Of a stretch of 64,000 bases of DNA, positions 34,385 through 43,324 are shown one piece after another (positions within the stretch are counted from its first letter, which is position 1; the number at the start of each line of letters is the position of its first letter). The DNA comes from Deltaproteobacteria bacterium (GTDB taxonomy: Bacteria; Desulfobacterota; Desulfomonilia; UBA1062). The stretch spans positions 1 to 64,000 of the forward strand of contig JAHDQN010000029.1 of the NCBI GenBank assembly GCA_018433775.1. The letters are read 5' to 3'. The notes below the pieces were generated by a model. The model saw only the letters and a list, made by a program, of their open reading frames with translations. It was not told where the DNA came from and searched no databases. The position numbers were made by a program, and so were the translations under genes.

Positions 34385-34806
34385 ATCACGATTGACTGGT
34401 TTAGAAAACGGGCAAATCTCAGAGGAGAGCCTTCAGGAATTTTCCAATTTTTGTCCACTACGTTGTAAGACAGCAAAGGGGTCAGGTCTACAAAAGGTAT
34501 CTACAAACAATCGCAAGTTTCTAAGCAGAGCTAATACTATAGATTTATTACAGCCCGAACCGTGGCGCTGCCTCGGTTATTCATGGAAGAAACTGGGGGA
34601 TGTGGTAAGGGGGATTTGATGTACTCCGGCAGCTAAGGCCCGTTGGTATCTGGTGTTGCAAACCCGAATTACAGCATGGCCTCAGGCTGGAGCGGTTATT
34701 CCATTGGCGACGTGCCTGGCATGCACGATCCCGTTTAGGAGAATGAAAAGCATAACCACCCTGAGCCGGAGGACATCAAAATCCCCCCAAGGAGTGGTTC
34801 TATTCT
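34385..34806 (+). other. Non-coding stretch upstream of the IS110 transposase; candidate bridge-RNA region
   Basis: About 420 bases with no supported ORF. IS110-group elements carry, between their left end and the recombinase gene, a structured RNA (bridge/seeker RNA) that pairs with donor and target DNA. The segment from about 34620 to 34740 is G+C-richer than its surroundings and contains several short inverted repeats. Neither the exact element end nor the RNA can be fixed by eye. Confidence 0.4.
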
Positions 34807-36186
34807 ATGAGAAGAAAGCGTTTACCACAACAAGGAAAAGGGCAATCAACAAAGGGTGAAAAATCCTTATCGGTGATCAATCCGGATGCAGCCGGCATCG
34901 ACCTCGGATCAGAGACGCATTGGGTAGCAGTTCCCTCGGACCGGGATGAGATATCAACCCGACCATTCAAGTGCTTCACGGCTGATCTCTACGAGATGGC
35001 GGCATGGTTGAAGAGGTGCGGGATAAAGACCGTGGCAATGGAATCGAGCGGGGTATACTGGATCCCGGTCTTTCAGATTCTCGAGAGTAGCGGGTTCGAG
35101 GTCAAGCTGGTCAATGCCCGCCACGTGAAGAACGTTCCCGGCAGGAAGACGGATGTCCTGGACTGCCAGTGGCTGCAGCGTCTGCACAGCCATGGTCTGT
35201 TGAGCGGCTCTTTTCGCCCGGAGAATCAAATATGCGTCTTAAGAAGCTACCTTCGCCATCGGGACAACCTGGTGCGATATGCCTCTTCCCATGTCCTGCA
35301 CATGCAGAAGGCCCTCACGGAGATGAATATCCACCTACATAAGGTGCTCACCAATATCACGGGGCTCACGGGGATACGCATCATCCGGGCGATTATAGCA
35401 GGAGAGCATACCCCTGCCACATTGGCATCCATGAGAGACCGCCGGGTAAAGAGGACGGAAAGCGACATGAGGAAAGCTCTCCAGGGAGATTACCGGGAAG
35501 AACATCTTTTTGCCCTCAGGCAGGCTGTCGAGCTGTATGATTACTACCATCAGAAGATTCAAGAGTGCGACATCGAGATTGAGAAATGCCTCCAGCAGTT
35601 CGAGTCCAAGATAGATCACATCAACATGCCGTTGTCCCCATCGAGCAAGAAGCATAAGCCTCGGGGCAATACGCCTCACATCGATCTGAGGGAACATTAT
35701 TACCGGATCACCGGGGTGGACTTTACCCAGATAGACGGACTCGATATCCTCTCTGTGCAAACCATCATATCGGAAGTAGGCTTAAATCCACATGCATTCC
35801 CATCGGGAAAGCATTTTTCCTCGTGGCTTGGCTTGTGCCCGAACAACCGGATCACCGGGGGGAAGGTGATGAGGACGTCCTCCCGGAAGGTCGTCAATCG
35901 TGCGGCTGATGCGTTCCGCATGGCAGCCTTCAGCATTGCACACAGCTCGTGCGCTCTCGGGGGATTCTATCGCCGCATGCGTGCACGCAAGGGTGCTCCC
36001 AAGGCGATTACTGCCACGGCACACAAGCTGGCGGTCATCTTCTATCACCTCTGGATAACTGGTGACGTGTATGTTGATCCAGGGGCCGATTACTATGAGA
36101 AAAAATACAGGGAGCGTGTCTTATCGAGCATGAAGAAAAGGGCAAAGTCTCTTGGGTATGAACTCTCTTTACAGCCTATCACTTGA
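34807..36186 (+). mobile_element. IS110-family transposase (DEDD recombinase)
   Basis: 459 aa, apparently intact. N-terminal DEDD RuvC-like domain: AGIDLGSETHW (Asp), MESSGVYWIP (Glu), PGRKTDVLDCQWLQ (Asp and Asp). The C-terminal transposase_20 domain (about 300-430) includes GLDILSVQTIISEVG, FSSWLGLCPNN and the serine-containing RTSSRKVVNRAADAFRMAA. RNA-guided recombination is known for the family. No terminal inverted repeats are visible, as expected. It sits directly left of the cassette arrays, between the island genes and repeat block T1. Confidence 0.93.
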
Positions 36187-36257
36187 AAGGATTTCTCTGA
36201 AAATGATGCTTCTAACCCAATATGCCTATTACTATTTTTTGAAGTTTCTTAGGAGCT

Positions 36258-36424
36258 ATCGTAAGTCGGGGCCTATGCAAGGCACTTGATTATATCTGTA
36301 TGGTACCTATGTGGGTTAGAAAGTATAGATATCACAAGAAACGAAAAGGCAGGGAGATAATCCCTGCCTTTTCGTTATAGCCCCAGTAAACTCTTTGGTT
36401 AGACTTTACAAATCACCTTTTGCA
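36258..36424. repeat. Block T, copy 1 (distal end of cassette array 1)
   Basis: Shares long matching stretches with 41714-41885: ATCGTAAGTC, CTATGCAAGGCACTTG, GATATCACAAG, the GGCAGGGA/TCCCTGCC hairpin and the CTCTT(T/C)GGTTAGA stretch, in the same order. Both copies lie immediately left of an attC that ends an array, i.e. downstream of the last cassette in the direction of transcription. Confidence 0.8.
36341..36375 (-). terminator. Intrinsic terminator in block T1
   Basis: A 15-bp perfect stem: ACGAAAAGGCAGGGA (36341-36355) with TCCCTGCCTTTTCGT (36361-36375). Read on the minus strand it is followed by T-rich sequence, so it ends the transcript of cassette array 1. Confidence 0.8.
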
Positions 36425-36481
36425 AGAAAACGTGTCGCTCAGCCGCTGGCGAAGCCAGTCGGCTTAAGTGAATTGTTGGGC
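36425..36481 (-). repeat. attC site 1 (distal end of array 1)
   Basis: GTTGGGC (36475-36481) at the gene side and a weak AGAAAAC (36425-36431) at the other, around the hairpin CTGGC-GAA-GCCAG with paired CAGCCG/CGGCTT arms. This attC follows the cassette with the Mrr-like gene and borders block T1. Confidence 0.65.
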
Positions 36482-36493
36482 AGATAAGCTTGC

Positions 36494-37450
36494 TTAATTA
36501 CTTTTCTTGTAAGGATCTTTTTCTATTATTGCATTCTGAATTCTACATCTGACATACTGCTTAAGATCTTCTTCTTTTTCTATAATACGTACGAATTCTT
36601 CCAAGTCACAAAGAACCAAAAGTGCGTTCTTAACTAAGGCTTCTTTGGCAGCAATTAAGGCAGATGGAGCATAGCTTGATGCCGAGATAAATATTCCATG
36701 AGCATTAGCGCGGTGATATATTCTTCCAAGGTGTGCATAAATATCATCACTTCCTATTGAATCTTTTTTCCATTTCATTTCAACCAGATATATTTGATTG
36801 TCAATTTCAATAATCCCATCAATTTGTTCTACAATCCCATCACCAGGATCACCTATTCTTTTGAAATCTTCTTTGACTAATATTTGATATTCTCTGAAAT
36901 AGTCATTAAGAACTTTTTCTAGATTTTTTCCTCTTTGTTGAAAATTTGTTTCCGAGAATAATGAGAACAAGTTGCTTTTTAATTTCTGTAATTTTTCTTT
37001 ATGCTTTTGTATTTCTAAAATCTTTGTAGTGTACTCCTCTTTGCGTTTTGTCGCTTCCTTTTCTCTTTCTATACTCATTCTTGTGAACGAATCTTTTATA
37101 TTTATTACTTTTTGAATTTCAGCAACAAATCCCTTAGCCTTAAATTGATCGTTTTCCCAGCAAGTTGAGAAAGCCTCGAATTCGGTTATCCGTTTCAGTA
37201 TTTCTCTTCTCTCACGTAAATGCTTTTCATTATTCTCATTAATCCTCTCAAGTATTTTCCGACATATCTCATATTTATTTATGCTGTCTTTGTTTGTCCT
37301 TACCGTATTTGCAATATCACCATAAATACTTTCGCTTACTCCAGCTCCTCGAAAGAAGAGCAAAACTGATTCCTTCGATCTATTGAGCAATGGAATAGTT
37401 TGGACAACGAGATCAAAAAGATCTGGTGGATAATGAAAGACATCATTCAT
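36494..37450 (-). CDS. Mrr-like restriction endonuclease fused to an N-terminal helical domain
   Basis: 318 aa. The C-terminal ~130 residues are a PD-(D/E)XK Mrr-type nuclease: GKNLEKVLNDYF, EQIDGIIEI (Asp near 208), YLVEMKWKK (Glu-x-Lys near 223-225) and GIFISASSYAPSA. Residues 1-80 (YPPDLFDLVVQTIPLL ... LLFFRGAGV) resemble the small helical modules found in front of defence effectors; 95-170 is coiled coil. Likely DNA-cleaving antiphage effector (inferred). Its start lies 28 bases from the stop of the AbiJ-like gene with no full attC between, so the two share one cassette or an attC was lost. Confidence 0.7.
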   Translation of the reverse strand: MNDVFHYPPDLFDLVVQTIPLLNRSKESVLLFFRGAGVSESIYGDIANTVRTNKDSINKYEICRKILERINENNEKHLRERREILKRITEFEAFSTCWENDQFKAKGFVAEIQKVINIKDSFTRMSIEREKEATKRKEEYTTKILEIQKHKEKLQKLKSNLFSLFSETNFQQRGKNLEKVLNDYFREYQILVKEDFKRIGDPGDGIVEQIDGIIEIDNQIYLVEMKWKKDSIGSDDIYAHLGRIYHRANAHGIFISASSYAPSALIAAKEALVKNALLVLCDLEEFVRIIEKEEDLKQYVRCRIQNAIIEKDPYKKSN

Positions 37451-37478
37451 TCAGCATCTCCCGGTTGGGGCTACAAGT

Positions 37479-38288
37479 TTATGACCTATCCTTTTTTGTG
37501 AGGTAGCGACTTACCGCTGCAGCAATTTGAACGGCTAGCTCGGCTTCTTCATAATTTGGTTCGCGCCCTTCTCGGAGATGACGACCCTGCTCAGATGCAA
37601 AGCCCCAAAGTTTCTCAAGTGCTTTGTCGAGAGGTTGTGGTACTAAATCTGGGAAGCGTGATAATATTGAACCAAGTGTAGCCTTGTCATCACCCGTTAC
37701 ATCTCGCGCGACACATTCAAAGGCAGCAAGTGCATGCTGAATGGATCCTGTGATATCCGGTTGAGGACGACGAGATAGATCCTCTATAGCTTGATGAATC
37801 TCGTTCGCTGCAGTCTGTCGTCCAGATGAAATTAATTCTGATCGAGCGTCGATTATTATCTGTTCAAACGATTCCGATCCACGTGTCTCAAGTTGGCCTT
37901 CCACAAGCTGCCAGCCAATTCCCCTCCGGCGAAAGTATTTGTTTAACTCAAACTCAAAGTAGATGGCCCCTTTTGTGTCCCTCGCCAGATTCGAAGATTC
38001 AGAAAGGCGTTCATAAGTTGCCTCTACAATGTCATAAACCTCATACCATTCGCACGAATCAAGATGGTATCGTACCTCACCGTCAACATTGGGATATGGA
38101 GACCAGTTGCTTGGATCTTCACGCTTCCTGAGTACCCGACAGACTAGAGAACGCATTTGATGCGGAGATAAACCACTTTCATATGCAAGATCAACAAGCA
38201 CACCTCGTAACTCTTCTGGTGCATCAAATCGAACAGTTATCTCAGCGTTTTCAGCCTGGTATCCATGTCTTTCAGAAAATTTTGTCAT
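37479..38288 (-). CDS. AbiJ-like abortive-infection protein
   Basis: 269 aa. Begins MTKFSERHGY and continues with ITVRFDAPEELRGVLVDL, like the AbiJ N-terminal domain 4 (FSER.G, then a conserved ELR). The C-terminal half has the HEPN-like AbiJ tail: ALAAFECVARDVTG, LGSILSRFPDLVPQPLDKALEKLWGFASEQGRHLREG, ending in EAELAVQIAAAVSRYL. HEPN proteins of this kind are RNases acting in phage abortive infection. Sits between attC 38303-38359 and the Mrr-like gene in array 1. Confidence 0.72.
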   Translation of the reverse strand: MTKFSERHGYQAENAEITVRFDAPEELRGVLVDLAYESGLSPHQMRSLVCRVLRKREDPSNWSPYPNVDGEVRYHLDSCEWYEVYDIVEATYERLSESSNLARDTKGAIYFEFELNKYFRRRGIGWQLVEGQLETRGSESFEQIIIDARSELISSGRQTAANEIHQAIEDLSRRPQPDITGSIQHALAAFECVARDVTGDDKATLGSILSRFPDLVPQPLDKALEKLWGFASEQGRHLREGREPNYEEAELAVQIAAAVSRYLTKKDRS

Positions 38289-38302
38289 AGTAACTACCTA
38301 AT

Positions 38303-38359
38303 GCCCAACGTAAGGATCACCGGCGGCTGGAAGCCGTTCGGTGCATCTTTTGGTTAGGA
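38303..38359 (-). repeat. attC site 2
   Basis: 57 bp from GCCCAAC (38303-38309) to GTTAGGA (38353-38359), enclosing the imperfect palindrome GGATCACCGGCGGCTGG/AAGCCGTTCGGTGCATC. Nearly the same sequence recurs at 39862, 40631, 46962 and 47592, as expected of paralogous attC sites. Confidence 0.88.
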
Positions 38360-38363
38360 GATT

Positions 38364-39836
38364 CTAGCCTCGTGCAGCCTTAACAATTTCTGCAACGAAC
38401 TCACGAAACTCCTTGGACTTCACAAGAAGATCTACCAAACTGGCGGGACTTTTATCATTCTTTCTTCCAAGACCAATCTCGTCACGACCGAAGGAACGGT
38501 TACCCATTTCTAGGCGGAACTCTTCTTGCTTATCGAGTGGAAGCGGTGCTAGAAATGGGCCAATGGCTTCAAGCTCAAGTGCCAGTTTACGGTTTTGCCT
38601 TTCAACTTGGATATATTTGTCGGCTTGAGCTGCAGCATAGGCCGCAAGTACGCCAACGGTCAAAGAAACAAATACGCGGCCAGCAAAGCCTTCCCAGCTG
38701 AAACTACCCTGCACAAGCGGAATAAAGGCTTTGGCAGCGACATATATGATGCCAGCCATAGCCGCGACGGTAACACCCTGCCATATCCAGGTCATGGTTC
38801 TTGCATAGTTGGCTGTCTTCAGATATCCTGACGTGACTCCTAGATTCCCGATAACTCCTACCAGTTTCTCGACATCCTGTTTATGCTGCTCAATCTGGTT
38901 TAGGATGATGGCAGCTGATTCCGCGTATTTTGTGTTCAACGCGGCTACATTTGTTTCGTAGTCCTGAAAGGCGGTATCACGTTGCTTGGAGAACTCAGCA
39001 TTTTGTTCACTCAAACGCTGATTATATTCGGTTATCAAAACATTGAACTTCTCTTGACGATTTGACTGTACATCTGCAAATTCACGATTACGTGTTTCTT
39101 GTGCTGTGGAAAACTGTGATTGAAATTCCGAAGCAAGTGACGTGAGCCTAGTACGCTCCGTGCCGATTTCAGTGGCGAGCTCTGAAAGTCGTTGTTGCAC
39201 AGCAGCTGCGTCAGACTTGATCTGGGATATTGCTGCATCAACTTGTTGTGCAAACTCCAGATTCCGGTTTTCCTGCGTCGTTGCGAACTGCGATTGAAAA
39301 TTAGAAGCGAGTGCTGTGAATTTGGCACACTCATCACTGGCCAAGGCCGTCAGTTCTGAGATGCGCTGCTCCAATTGTGTAACGTCAGCACGGGTCTTAG
39401 ATAGCAACTCGTTACCACGAATCAGATTCTGTTCAAGAGTCTCTCGGTACAACACGCCTGAGTCTCTAAGAGAAATCCAGTCATCCGCCACAAAAGGGTA
39501 ATTAATAGTTGGAAGATGAACCAAGATGTTATCAGCGTGAGAGTTGGCGTTGTTGACATGACCAATATTACCGTTATTAATGAACTCTTCTATTTCCGAA
39601 AGGGTACTTTGCAAAGCATTAGCCATGCCGTCAAGAGACCCCAGTTGAACTAACTGTGGGTCTGCACCCGCCAGTCTTTTTCCTGTGAAAGTTAGGATCA
39701 CTCGAATGCGCTCCAATCCGTCAATGCTAAGCGGATCAATGTCTTCTCGCGCTATAGCTCGATTAATAGTAGGCCCCAAAGCCGCCATATGTTGCCAAAC
39801 TGAGTGGTTGAGTATTCGATCTGTCCACTGGCTCAT
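38364..39836 (-). CDS. Coiled-coil membrane protein (cassette)
   Basis: 490 aa. Residues 100-320 form long coiled coils with internal repeats (SEFQSQFSTAQETRNREFA and FQSQFATTQENRNLEFAQ are variants of one unit). Two transmembrane segments follow at about 350-400 (VAAMAGIIYVAAKAFIPL and VFVSLTVGVLAAYAAA), then a soluble C-terminus. No enzyme motif. The layout recalls envelope-sensing defence proteins, but function is unknown. Alone in its cassette; stop codon 5 bases from attC 2. Confidence 0.6.
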   Translation of the reverse strand: MSQWTDRILNHSVWQHMAALGPTINRAIAREDIDPLSIDGLERIRVILTFTGKRLAGADPQLVQLGSLDGMANALQSTLSEIEEFINNGNIGHVNNANSHADNILVHLPTINYPFVADDWISLRDSGVLYRETLEQNLIRGNELLSKTRADVTQLEQRISELTALASDECAKFTALASNFQSQFATTQENRNLEFAQQVDAAISQIKSDAAAVQQRLSELATEIGTERTRLTSLASEFQSQFSTAQETRNREFADVQSNRQEKFNVLITEYNQRLSEQNAEFSKQRDTAFQDYETNVAALNTKYAESAAIILNQIEQHKQDVEKLVGVIGNLGVTSGYLKTANYARTMTWIWQGVTVAAMAGIIYVAAKAFIPLVQGSFSWEGFAGRVFVSLTVGVLAAYAAAQADKYIQVERQNRKLALELEAIGPFLAPLPLDKQEEFRLEMGNRSFGRDEIGLGRKNDKSPASLVDLLVKSKEFREFVAEIVKAARG

Positions 39837-39861
39837 ATCTCCTCCTTAGTTCATCATCGAA

Positions 39862-39918
39862 GCCCAACGTGTGGATCAGCGGCGGCTGTAAGCCGTCCTC
39901 TGGATTTGCGGGTTAGTA
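39862..39918 (-). repeat. attC site 3
   Basis: GCCCAAC (39862-39868) to GTTAGTA (39912-39918) with inner GGATCAGCGGCGGCTGT/AAGCCGTCCTCTGGATT. 57 bp; follows the HEPN-like cassette. Confidence 0.88.
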
Positions 39919-40025
39919 CTGACATTGTGAGCAGATATTCTCAATATGCGCATAAAGGCAATTTTTCCATATAACTCTTCTAGGAAACAAACGAAAAGTA
40001 AACCTGATGACTTTTCCGAAATAAA

Positions 40026-40622
40026 TCATTTACGCTCAAATTTAACTAATGCCTGCCCTTTAAAATTAGCAATTTCTTCCTGAAGTGACTTTACGACAGC
40101 AATTGATTCAAAGAAGTTGAAATATAAAATACCTGATGGGAGGTCTTCAAGCTCATAAAGATATCTCCACTTTTCAAATGCTTTATTCATGTTTTTAAGA
40201 GCACCCTTGAATGTACTTGCTGGTGAGGTATCTATTTTCGGTGCCACCGATGTTAAGTTAAAAAGTACATCAGGAGCTAATCCCGAATTCAAAACCTGAG
40301 AAAGGTGTTGCACATATCGTTGATCTAGGCTCTCTTTAATTGATACATCCAGTGGGGCGAAGAGCTTTAACAACTCATGTCCTCTTGGAGCAATAGAGTT
40401 ATCCTGAATCCTTAGGACCTTAAGAAGAAGTTCTATAGCGAAAGATACATTTGAAACGAGTGGGGATAACTGGCCAGGATTAGATACGAGATCTTCTTTC
40501 CCACCTGCTAGACGTGCCTTATAACGCTCGCTTAATTGTATATATGGGGCATCGGCCATTTTTAAAAAAGTATCGGCTGCACTCAAGGCAAAGGGTATTT
40601 TATTCGTATCAGATTTGCTCAA
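40026..40622 (-). CDS. HEPN-like helical protein (cassette)
   Basis: 198 aa, all-helical. The stretch SNVSFAIELLLKVLRIQ followed by RGHELLKLF is typical of HEPN-like domains found in abortive-infection and stress proteins; the catalytic RxxxxH is not obvious. Good ribosome-binding site AGGACC/GGAGG-like upstream inside the remains of attC 4. Role in defence is possible but inferred from context. Confidence 0.5.
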   Translation of the reverse strand: MSKSDTNKIPFALSAADTFLKMADAPYIQLSERYKARLAGGKEDLVSNPGQLSPLVSNVSFAIELLLKVLRIQDNSIAPRGHELLKLFAPLDVSIKESLDQRYVQHLSQVLNSGLAPDVLFNLTSVAPKIDTSPASTFKGALKNMNKAFEKWRYLYELEDLPSGILYFNFFESIAVVKSLQEEIANFKGQALVKFERK

Positions 40623-40630
40623 TCAGGACC

Positions 40631-40687
40631 TCCTACCGTGGACATCACCGGCGGCTGTAAGCGGTCCGGTTGATGCAAGGGTTAGGC
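40631..40687 (-). repeat. attC site 4 (one end degenerate)
   Basis: The side at 40681-40687 is a perfect GTTAGGC; the other side (TCCTACC, 40631-40637) has lost the RYYYAAC consensus. The inner ATCACCGGCGGCTGTAAGCGG/TCCGGTTGAT palindrome is intact. Follows the Ltp-like cassette. Confidence 0.75.
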
Positions 40688-40757
40688 TTTTCTATAATTT
40701 TGTTACTCATGTACCCAGAAGATTGTGTTACCTATGTCCCCGTTCACTCACATTGGG

Positions 40758-41153
40758 CTATTCGCAAGCACCCGCCTGTCGTGCCCCGTAGGTTGCTTGA
40801 CTCACGGTGTACTGGTCTCCGGCGCTCGATGAAAGTTGCTCAATGAGCCCTTTGCATGAGAAGCCCATAATGCTGAGGTACTGTTTCGCAGATCTTACAG
40901 CCTGCTTGTTCCAATCAACGTTCAGGCTATCCACTGCTGTGGTAGCATCGGCAACGCTATAACCATCACCAGCATCGGATGAGAGTTGCTGAATAAGTCC
41001 GCTCCGTGAAAAGCCCTGTATGCTGAGGTACTGCTTCGCAGATCTGACGGCATTTTTCTGTGGCCCAGTTAGACCATCCGCCCATGTAGGCACAGTTCCT
41101 AGGACAGCGAGACAAAAAAACATGATGCTGATCGTCTTCAACACTTTCTTCAT
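40758..41153 (-). CDS. Exported Ltp-repeat protein (superinfection-exclusion lipoprotein-like)
   Basis: 131 aa from the ATG behind GGAAGGAG (41153), giving a clear signal peptide MKKVLKTISIMFFCLAVLG ... ADG. Two tandem ~48-residue repeats follow, each with AVRSAKQYLSI.GFS..GLI.QLSS.AGD.Y.V..AT; the first ends in DSLNVDW. This is the Ltp (PF07553-like) repeat first known from a Streptococcus phage lipoprotein that blocks phage DNA entry. No lipobox Cys is obvious, so it may be periplasmic. First cassette of array 1. Confidence 0.75.
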   Translation of the reverse strand: MKKVLKTISIMFFCLAVLGTVPTWADGLTGPQKNAVRSAKQYLSIQGFSRSGLIQQLSSDAGDGYSVADATTAVDSLNVDWNKQAVRSAKQYLSIMGFSCKGLIEQLSSSAGDQYTVSQATYGARQAGACE

Positions 41154-41196
41154 ACCGTTTCTCCTTCCATTATCCACCCTTCAGGGTGATTGCCTA

Positions 41197-41620
41197 GCCT
41201 AACAATAACTATACCGCCAAATGGCGCGGTTATGTGCTATTAACATCAAATTGCTGACATATAATGGAAAGCTAATGCTCCACTTCATCTTTCTGATATC
41301 GCTTTAAGAAAGTAAACTCCGTCCGTAGAGGGTGAAGGGGAATGATTTCTGGCTCCTTTTATTCATCACGCTCATCAACAAATATCTGACTTCAATTCAA
41401 GCTGCTAAACAATAACTCAATAATATCATTTATCTTGGAAATGAGTCCATAAGAAATAATAAGTTGATTTCTATTATGGATCTTCTGCCACGATTGCATG
41501 CCGCTACTAATGATTCCTTGCGATGAGATCAAAAGACAAAGTAACCTCTTCTTGAATCAAGATATCATCATGTATGTTCTCATGAACTGAACTTATAGAG
41601 ATTCCACATTGCGTGAGGAA
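41197..41620. repeat. Block R, copy 1 (proximal end of array 1)
   Basis: Matches 48422-48838 over about 415 bases in the same orientation, with only scattered substitutions and small indels (for example the segments around 41410-41450 and 48608-48668 are nearly identical). The left edge is GCCTAAC (41197-41203), on the minus strand GTTAGGC, exactly at the junction with the first cassette, like an attI core. Next to it is a short hairpin ACCGCCAAATGGCGCGGT. No intact gene inside. Confidence 0.85.
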
Positions 41621-41713
41621 CACTCACGTTGAAATTAGGCGGGAAGCTGTTTTCGATCTCATCTGAAAAGTATAAGTTTTTAGAGCCTGAAAAAGCTGCC
41701 ATGGATTACAGAT
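41621..41713. other. Spacer between block R1 and block T2
   Basis: About 93 bases of A+T-rich DNA that belong to neither repeat. It marks the junction between the two cassette arrays. No gene seen. Confidence 0.4.
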
Positions 41714-41885
41714 ATCGTAAGTCTGGATCTATGCAAGGCACTTGTTGATATCTATAAGTTTCCTCTGTGATTATAAGATATTGATATCACAAGTAACAAA
41801 AACAAAAAAGGCAGGGAGTTAATCCCTGCCTTGAACTTTTATTGCCCTGCAGACTCTTCGGTTAGATTTTAGTGATAACCCCCTT
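41714..41885. repeat. Block T, copy 2 (distal end of array 2)
   Basis: Second copy of the 36258-36424 block, including the minus-strand terminator AAGGCAGGGA (41808-41817) / TCCCTGCCTT (41823-41832). On the minus strand the stem is followed by TTTTTTGTTTTT, a strong terminator for array 2. Confidence 0.8.
41808..41832 (-). terminator. Intrinsic terminator in block T2
   Basis: Ten-base-pair stem with loop GTTAA, followed on the minus strand by a T-rich run. It separates the transcript of array 2 from block R1 and array 1. Confidence 0.8.
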
Positions 41886-41942
41886 CAAGAACGTCACGCA
41901 TCAGCCGCAGCCGTAGGACGACGTCTGATGCGTTTGTTCGGC
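41886..41942 (-). repeat. attC site 5 (distal end of array 2)
   Basis: CAAGAAC (41886-41892) to GTTCGGC (41936-41942), with ACGCATCAG pairing with CTGATGCGT around a GC-rich loop. Follows the 42004 cassette and borders block T2. Confidence 0.8.
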
Positions 41943-42003
41943 CTTAACTACCTGGCAAATGAGTATGCAAGATGGGTTAGGATATAGCAAATTATTCATG
42001 GTT

Positions 42004-43206
42004 TTATCTTAAAAAATGAAACTCTGAGACTCCTGAAAATTTACAATTTGGATTACGAAACAGAAGACCTTGGTTAAAAAATGACTCAAATCTCGAGGTT
42101 TCTTCCACCTTGGACTCAGAGCAATAGGATATAGCAGCTACATGAGCAAATTCATGCTTATCAAGCAGATAGTTTGAAATGACTTGAAGACCACTATCAC
42201 TTGCCAGTTCTGTCAAATCATCTATGCCTTCAAGAAAACACGCTATAAGACCTGGGTAAGATGGATCCAGCTGAGAAGCCGCCTTTTTGAGACGATCCTT
42301 TATTCCTTCCAAAACAGGTTCTGCCGCTTCAGACTGAATAATGAGCGTAACCGAATCAACAGGTTTTCCAAGAGAGGACCCCACAAATATTGCGCCATGA
42401 GCCTCCGGGGGTTTTATGGCTATGAGTTCTCTGGTCTTGGCGACTAAATCCACCGCTATATGATTGACAGGTTGAAGGGAAGAGCTGAATCGGCCACTTT
42501 GAATAACAAAATTATGTAATCCAATATCAAGTTTCCTCAAAACCTGAGAACACAGATCTGAAATATAATTATCATTGCTATGGAGTCTTCCTGATAAAGT
42601 TATGTTGATAATTCCGCAGAAGCCTAGAGACTGAACACTTGGTAATAGCTTCTCCGCTAATCTATAAAAGTCTCTTCTCCTAATTTTCCTAGATAAATCA
42701 ATACTTACACGTTTGCATTCTACAAAGAATTCAAGCGATTCGCTTTTGACAAGAAATTCTGAATGCTTAACAGCATCGTTAGTCAGCCACTCTATAGTGC
42801 ATCCCATTAGGTAGAAATGCCAGGCAATATGTAGTTCAAAGAGGTAATCCTTCGCCCGCTCATCGTCCATCAAGTCCTGCCTGTATTTTCTTCGTACCCT
42901 TTCTGGCATGAATCGATTTAAAACTGTTATCTCCCTGGCATCGCCAGCGAGAAGCTTAAGAGATCTAGAGAGATGTCTTTTAATCGATTTCCCTGCTTGT
43001 TCAAGAGCAAAGAATTCGTCTAATGATGCCCACCAAGGATGGCGAGTTTGCAGATAATACTTCCTGAAAACTGGACCTCCAGATTGCAAGGCATCATGGT
43101 ACTTACGGAGCCTCTTTTCGATATCATTTTCTCCTAGGAAACTTATGAGTCTATGGATAAGTCTCCCCACTTCGTAGTCATAAATATCTGCTGTGTGTTG
43201 ATCCAT
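42004..43206 (-). CDS. Putative PD-(D/E)XK nuclease-like cassette protein
   Basis: 400 aa. Residues about 120-170 read as a restriction-endonuclease-like core: AKDYLFELHIAWHFYLMG (Glu), EFLVKSESLEFFVECKRVSID (Glu-x-Lys near 162-164). The N-terminal 110 residues are helical and basic, the C-terminal half mixed. Not assigned to a named family. Nuclease activity is inferred from the motif only. Last cassette of array 2. Confidence 0.5.
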   Translation of the reverse strand: MDQHTADIYDYEVGRLIHRLISFLGENDIEKRLRKYHDALQSGGPVFRKYYLQTRHPWWASLDEFFALEQAGKSIKRHLSRSLKLLAGDAREITVLNRFMPERVRRKYRQDLMDDERAKDYLFELHIAWHFYLMGCTIEWLTNDAVKHSEFLVKSESLEFFVECKRVSIDLSRKIRRRDFYRLAEKLLPSVQSLGFCGIINITLSGRLHSNDNYISDLCSQVLRKLDIGLHNFVIQSGRFSSSLQPVNHIAVDLVAKTRELIAIKPPEAHGAIFVGSSLGKPVDSVTLIIQSEAAEPVLEGIKDRLKKAASQLDPSYPGLIACFLEGIDDLTELASDSGLQVISNYLLDKHEFAHVAAISYCSESKVEETSRFESFFNQGLLFRNPNCKFSGVSEFHFLR

Positions 43207-43239
43207 TTCAAGAAGAGTATATCAAATCATTAATGGAGG

Positions 43240-43299
43240 GCCGAACGGCAGGCATCACCGGAGCACGTCAGTGTCCCCGTATGGATGCCTTTGTTCGGT
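43240..43299 (-). repeat. attC site 6
   Basis: GCCGAAC (43240-43246) to GTTCGGT (43293-43299); GGCAGGCATC pairs with GATGCCT across ACCGGAGCACGTCAGTGTCCCCGT-type inner arms (given in two parts). 60 bp; follows the 43325 cassette. Confidence 0.82.
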
Positions 43300-43324
43300 T
43301 TTCGTGGAATAAATTAGCCAAGCA

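Noticed and set aside
34392-34859. Short plus-strand frames before the IS110 transposase
   Set aside because: No ribosome-binding site, odd composition and no family match; the stretch fits the non-coding end of an IS110 element better.
41197-41620. Blocks R as insertion sequences
   Set aside because: They lack a transposase frame, terminal inverted repeats and target duplications, and both copies abut a cassette exactly at a GTTRRRY core.
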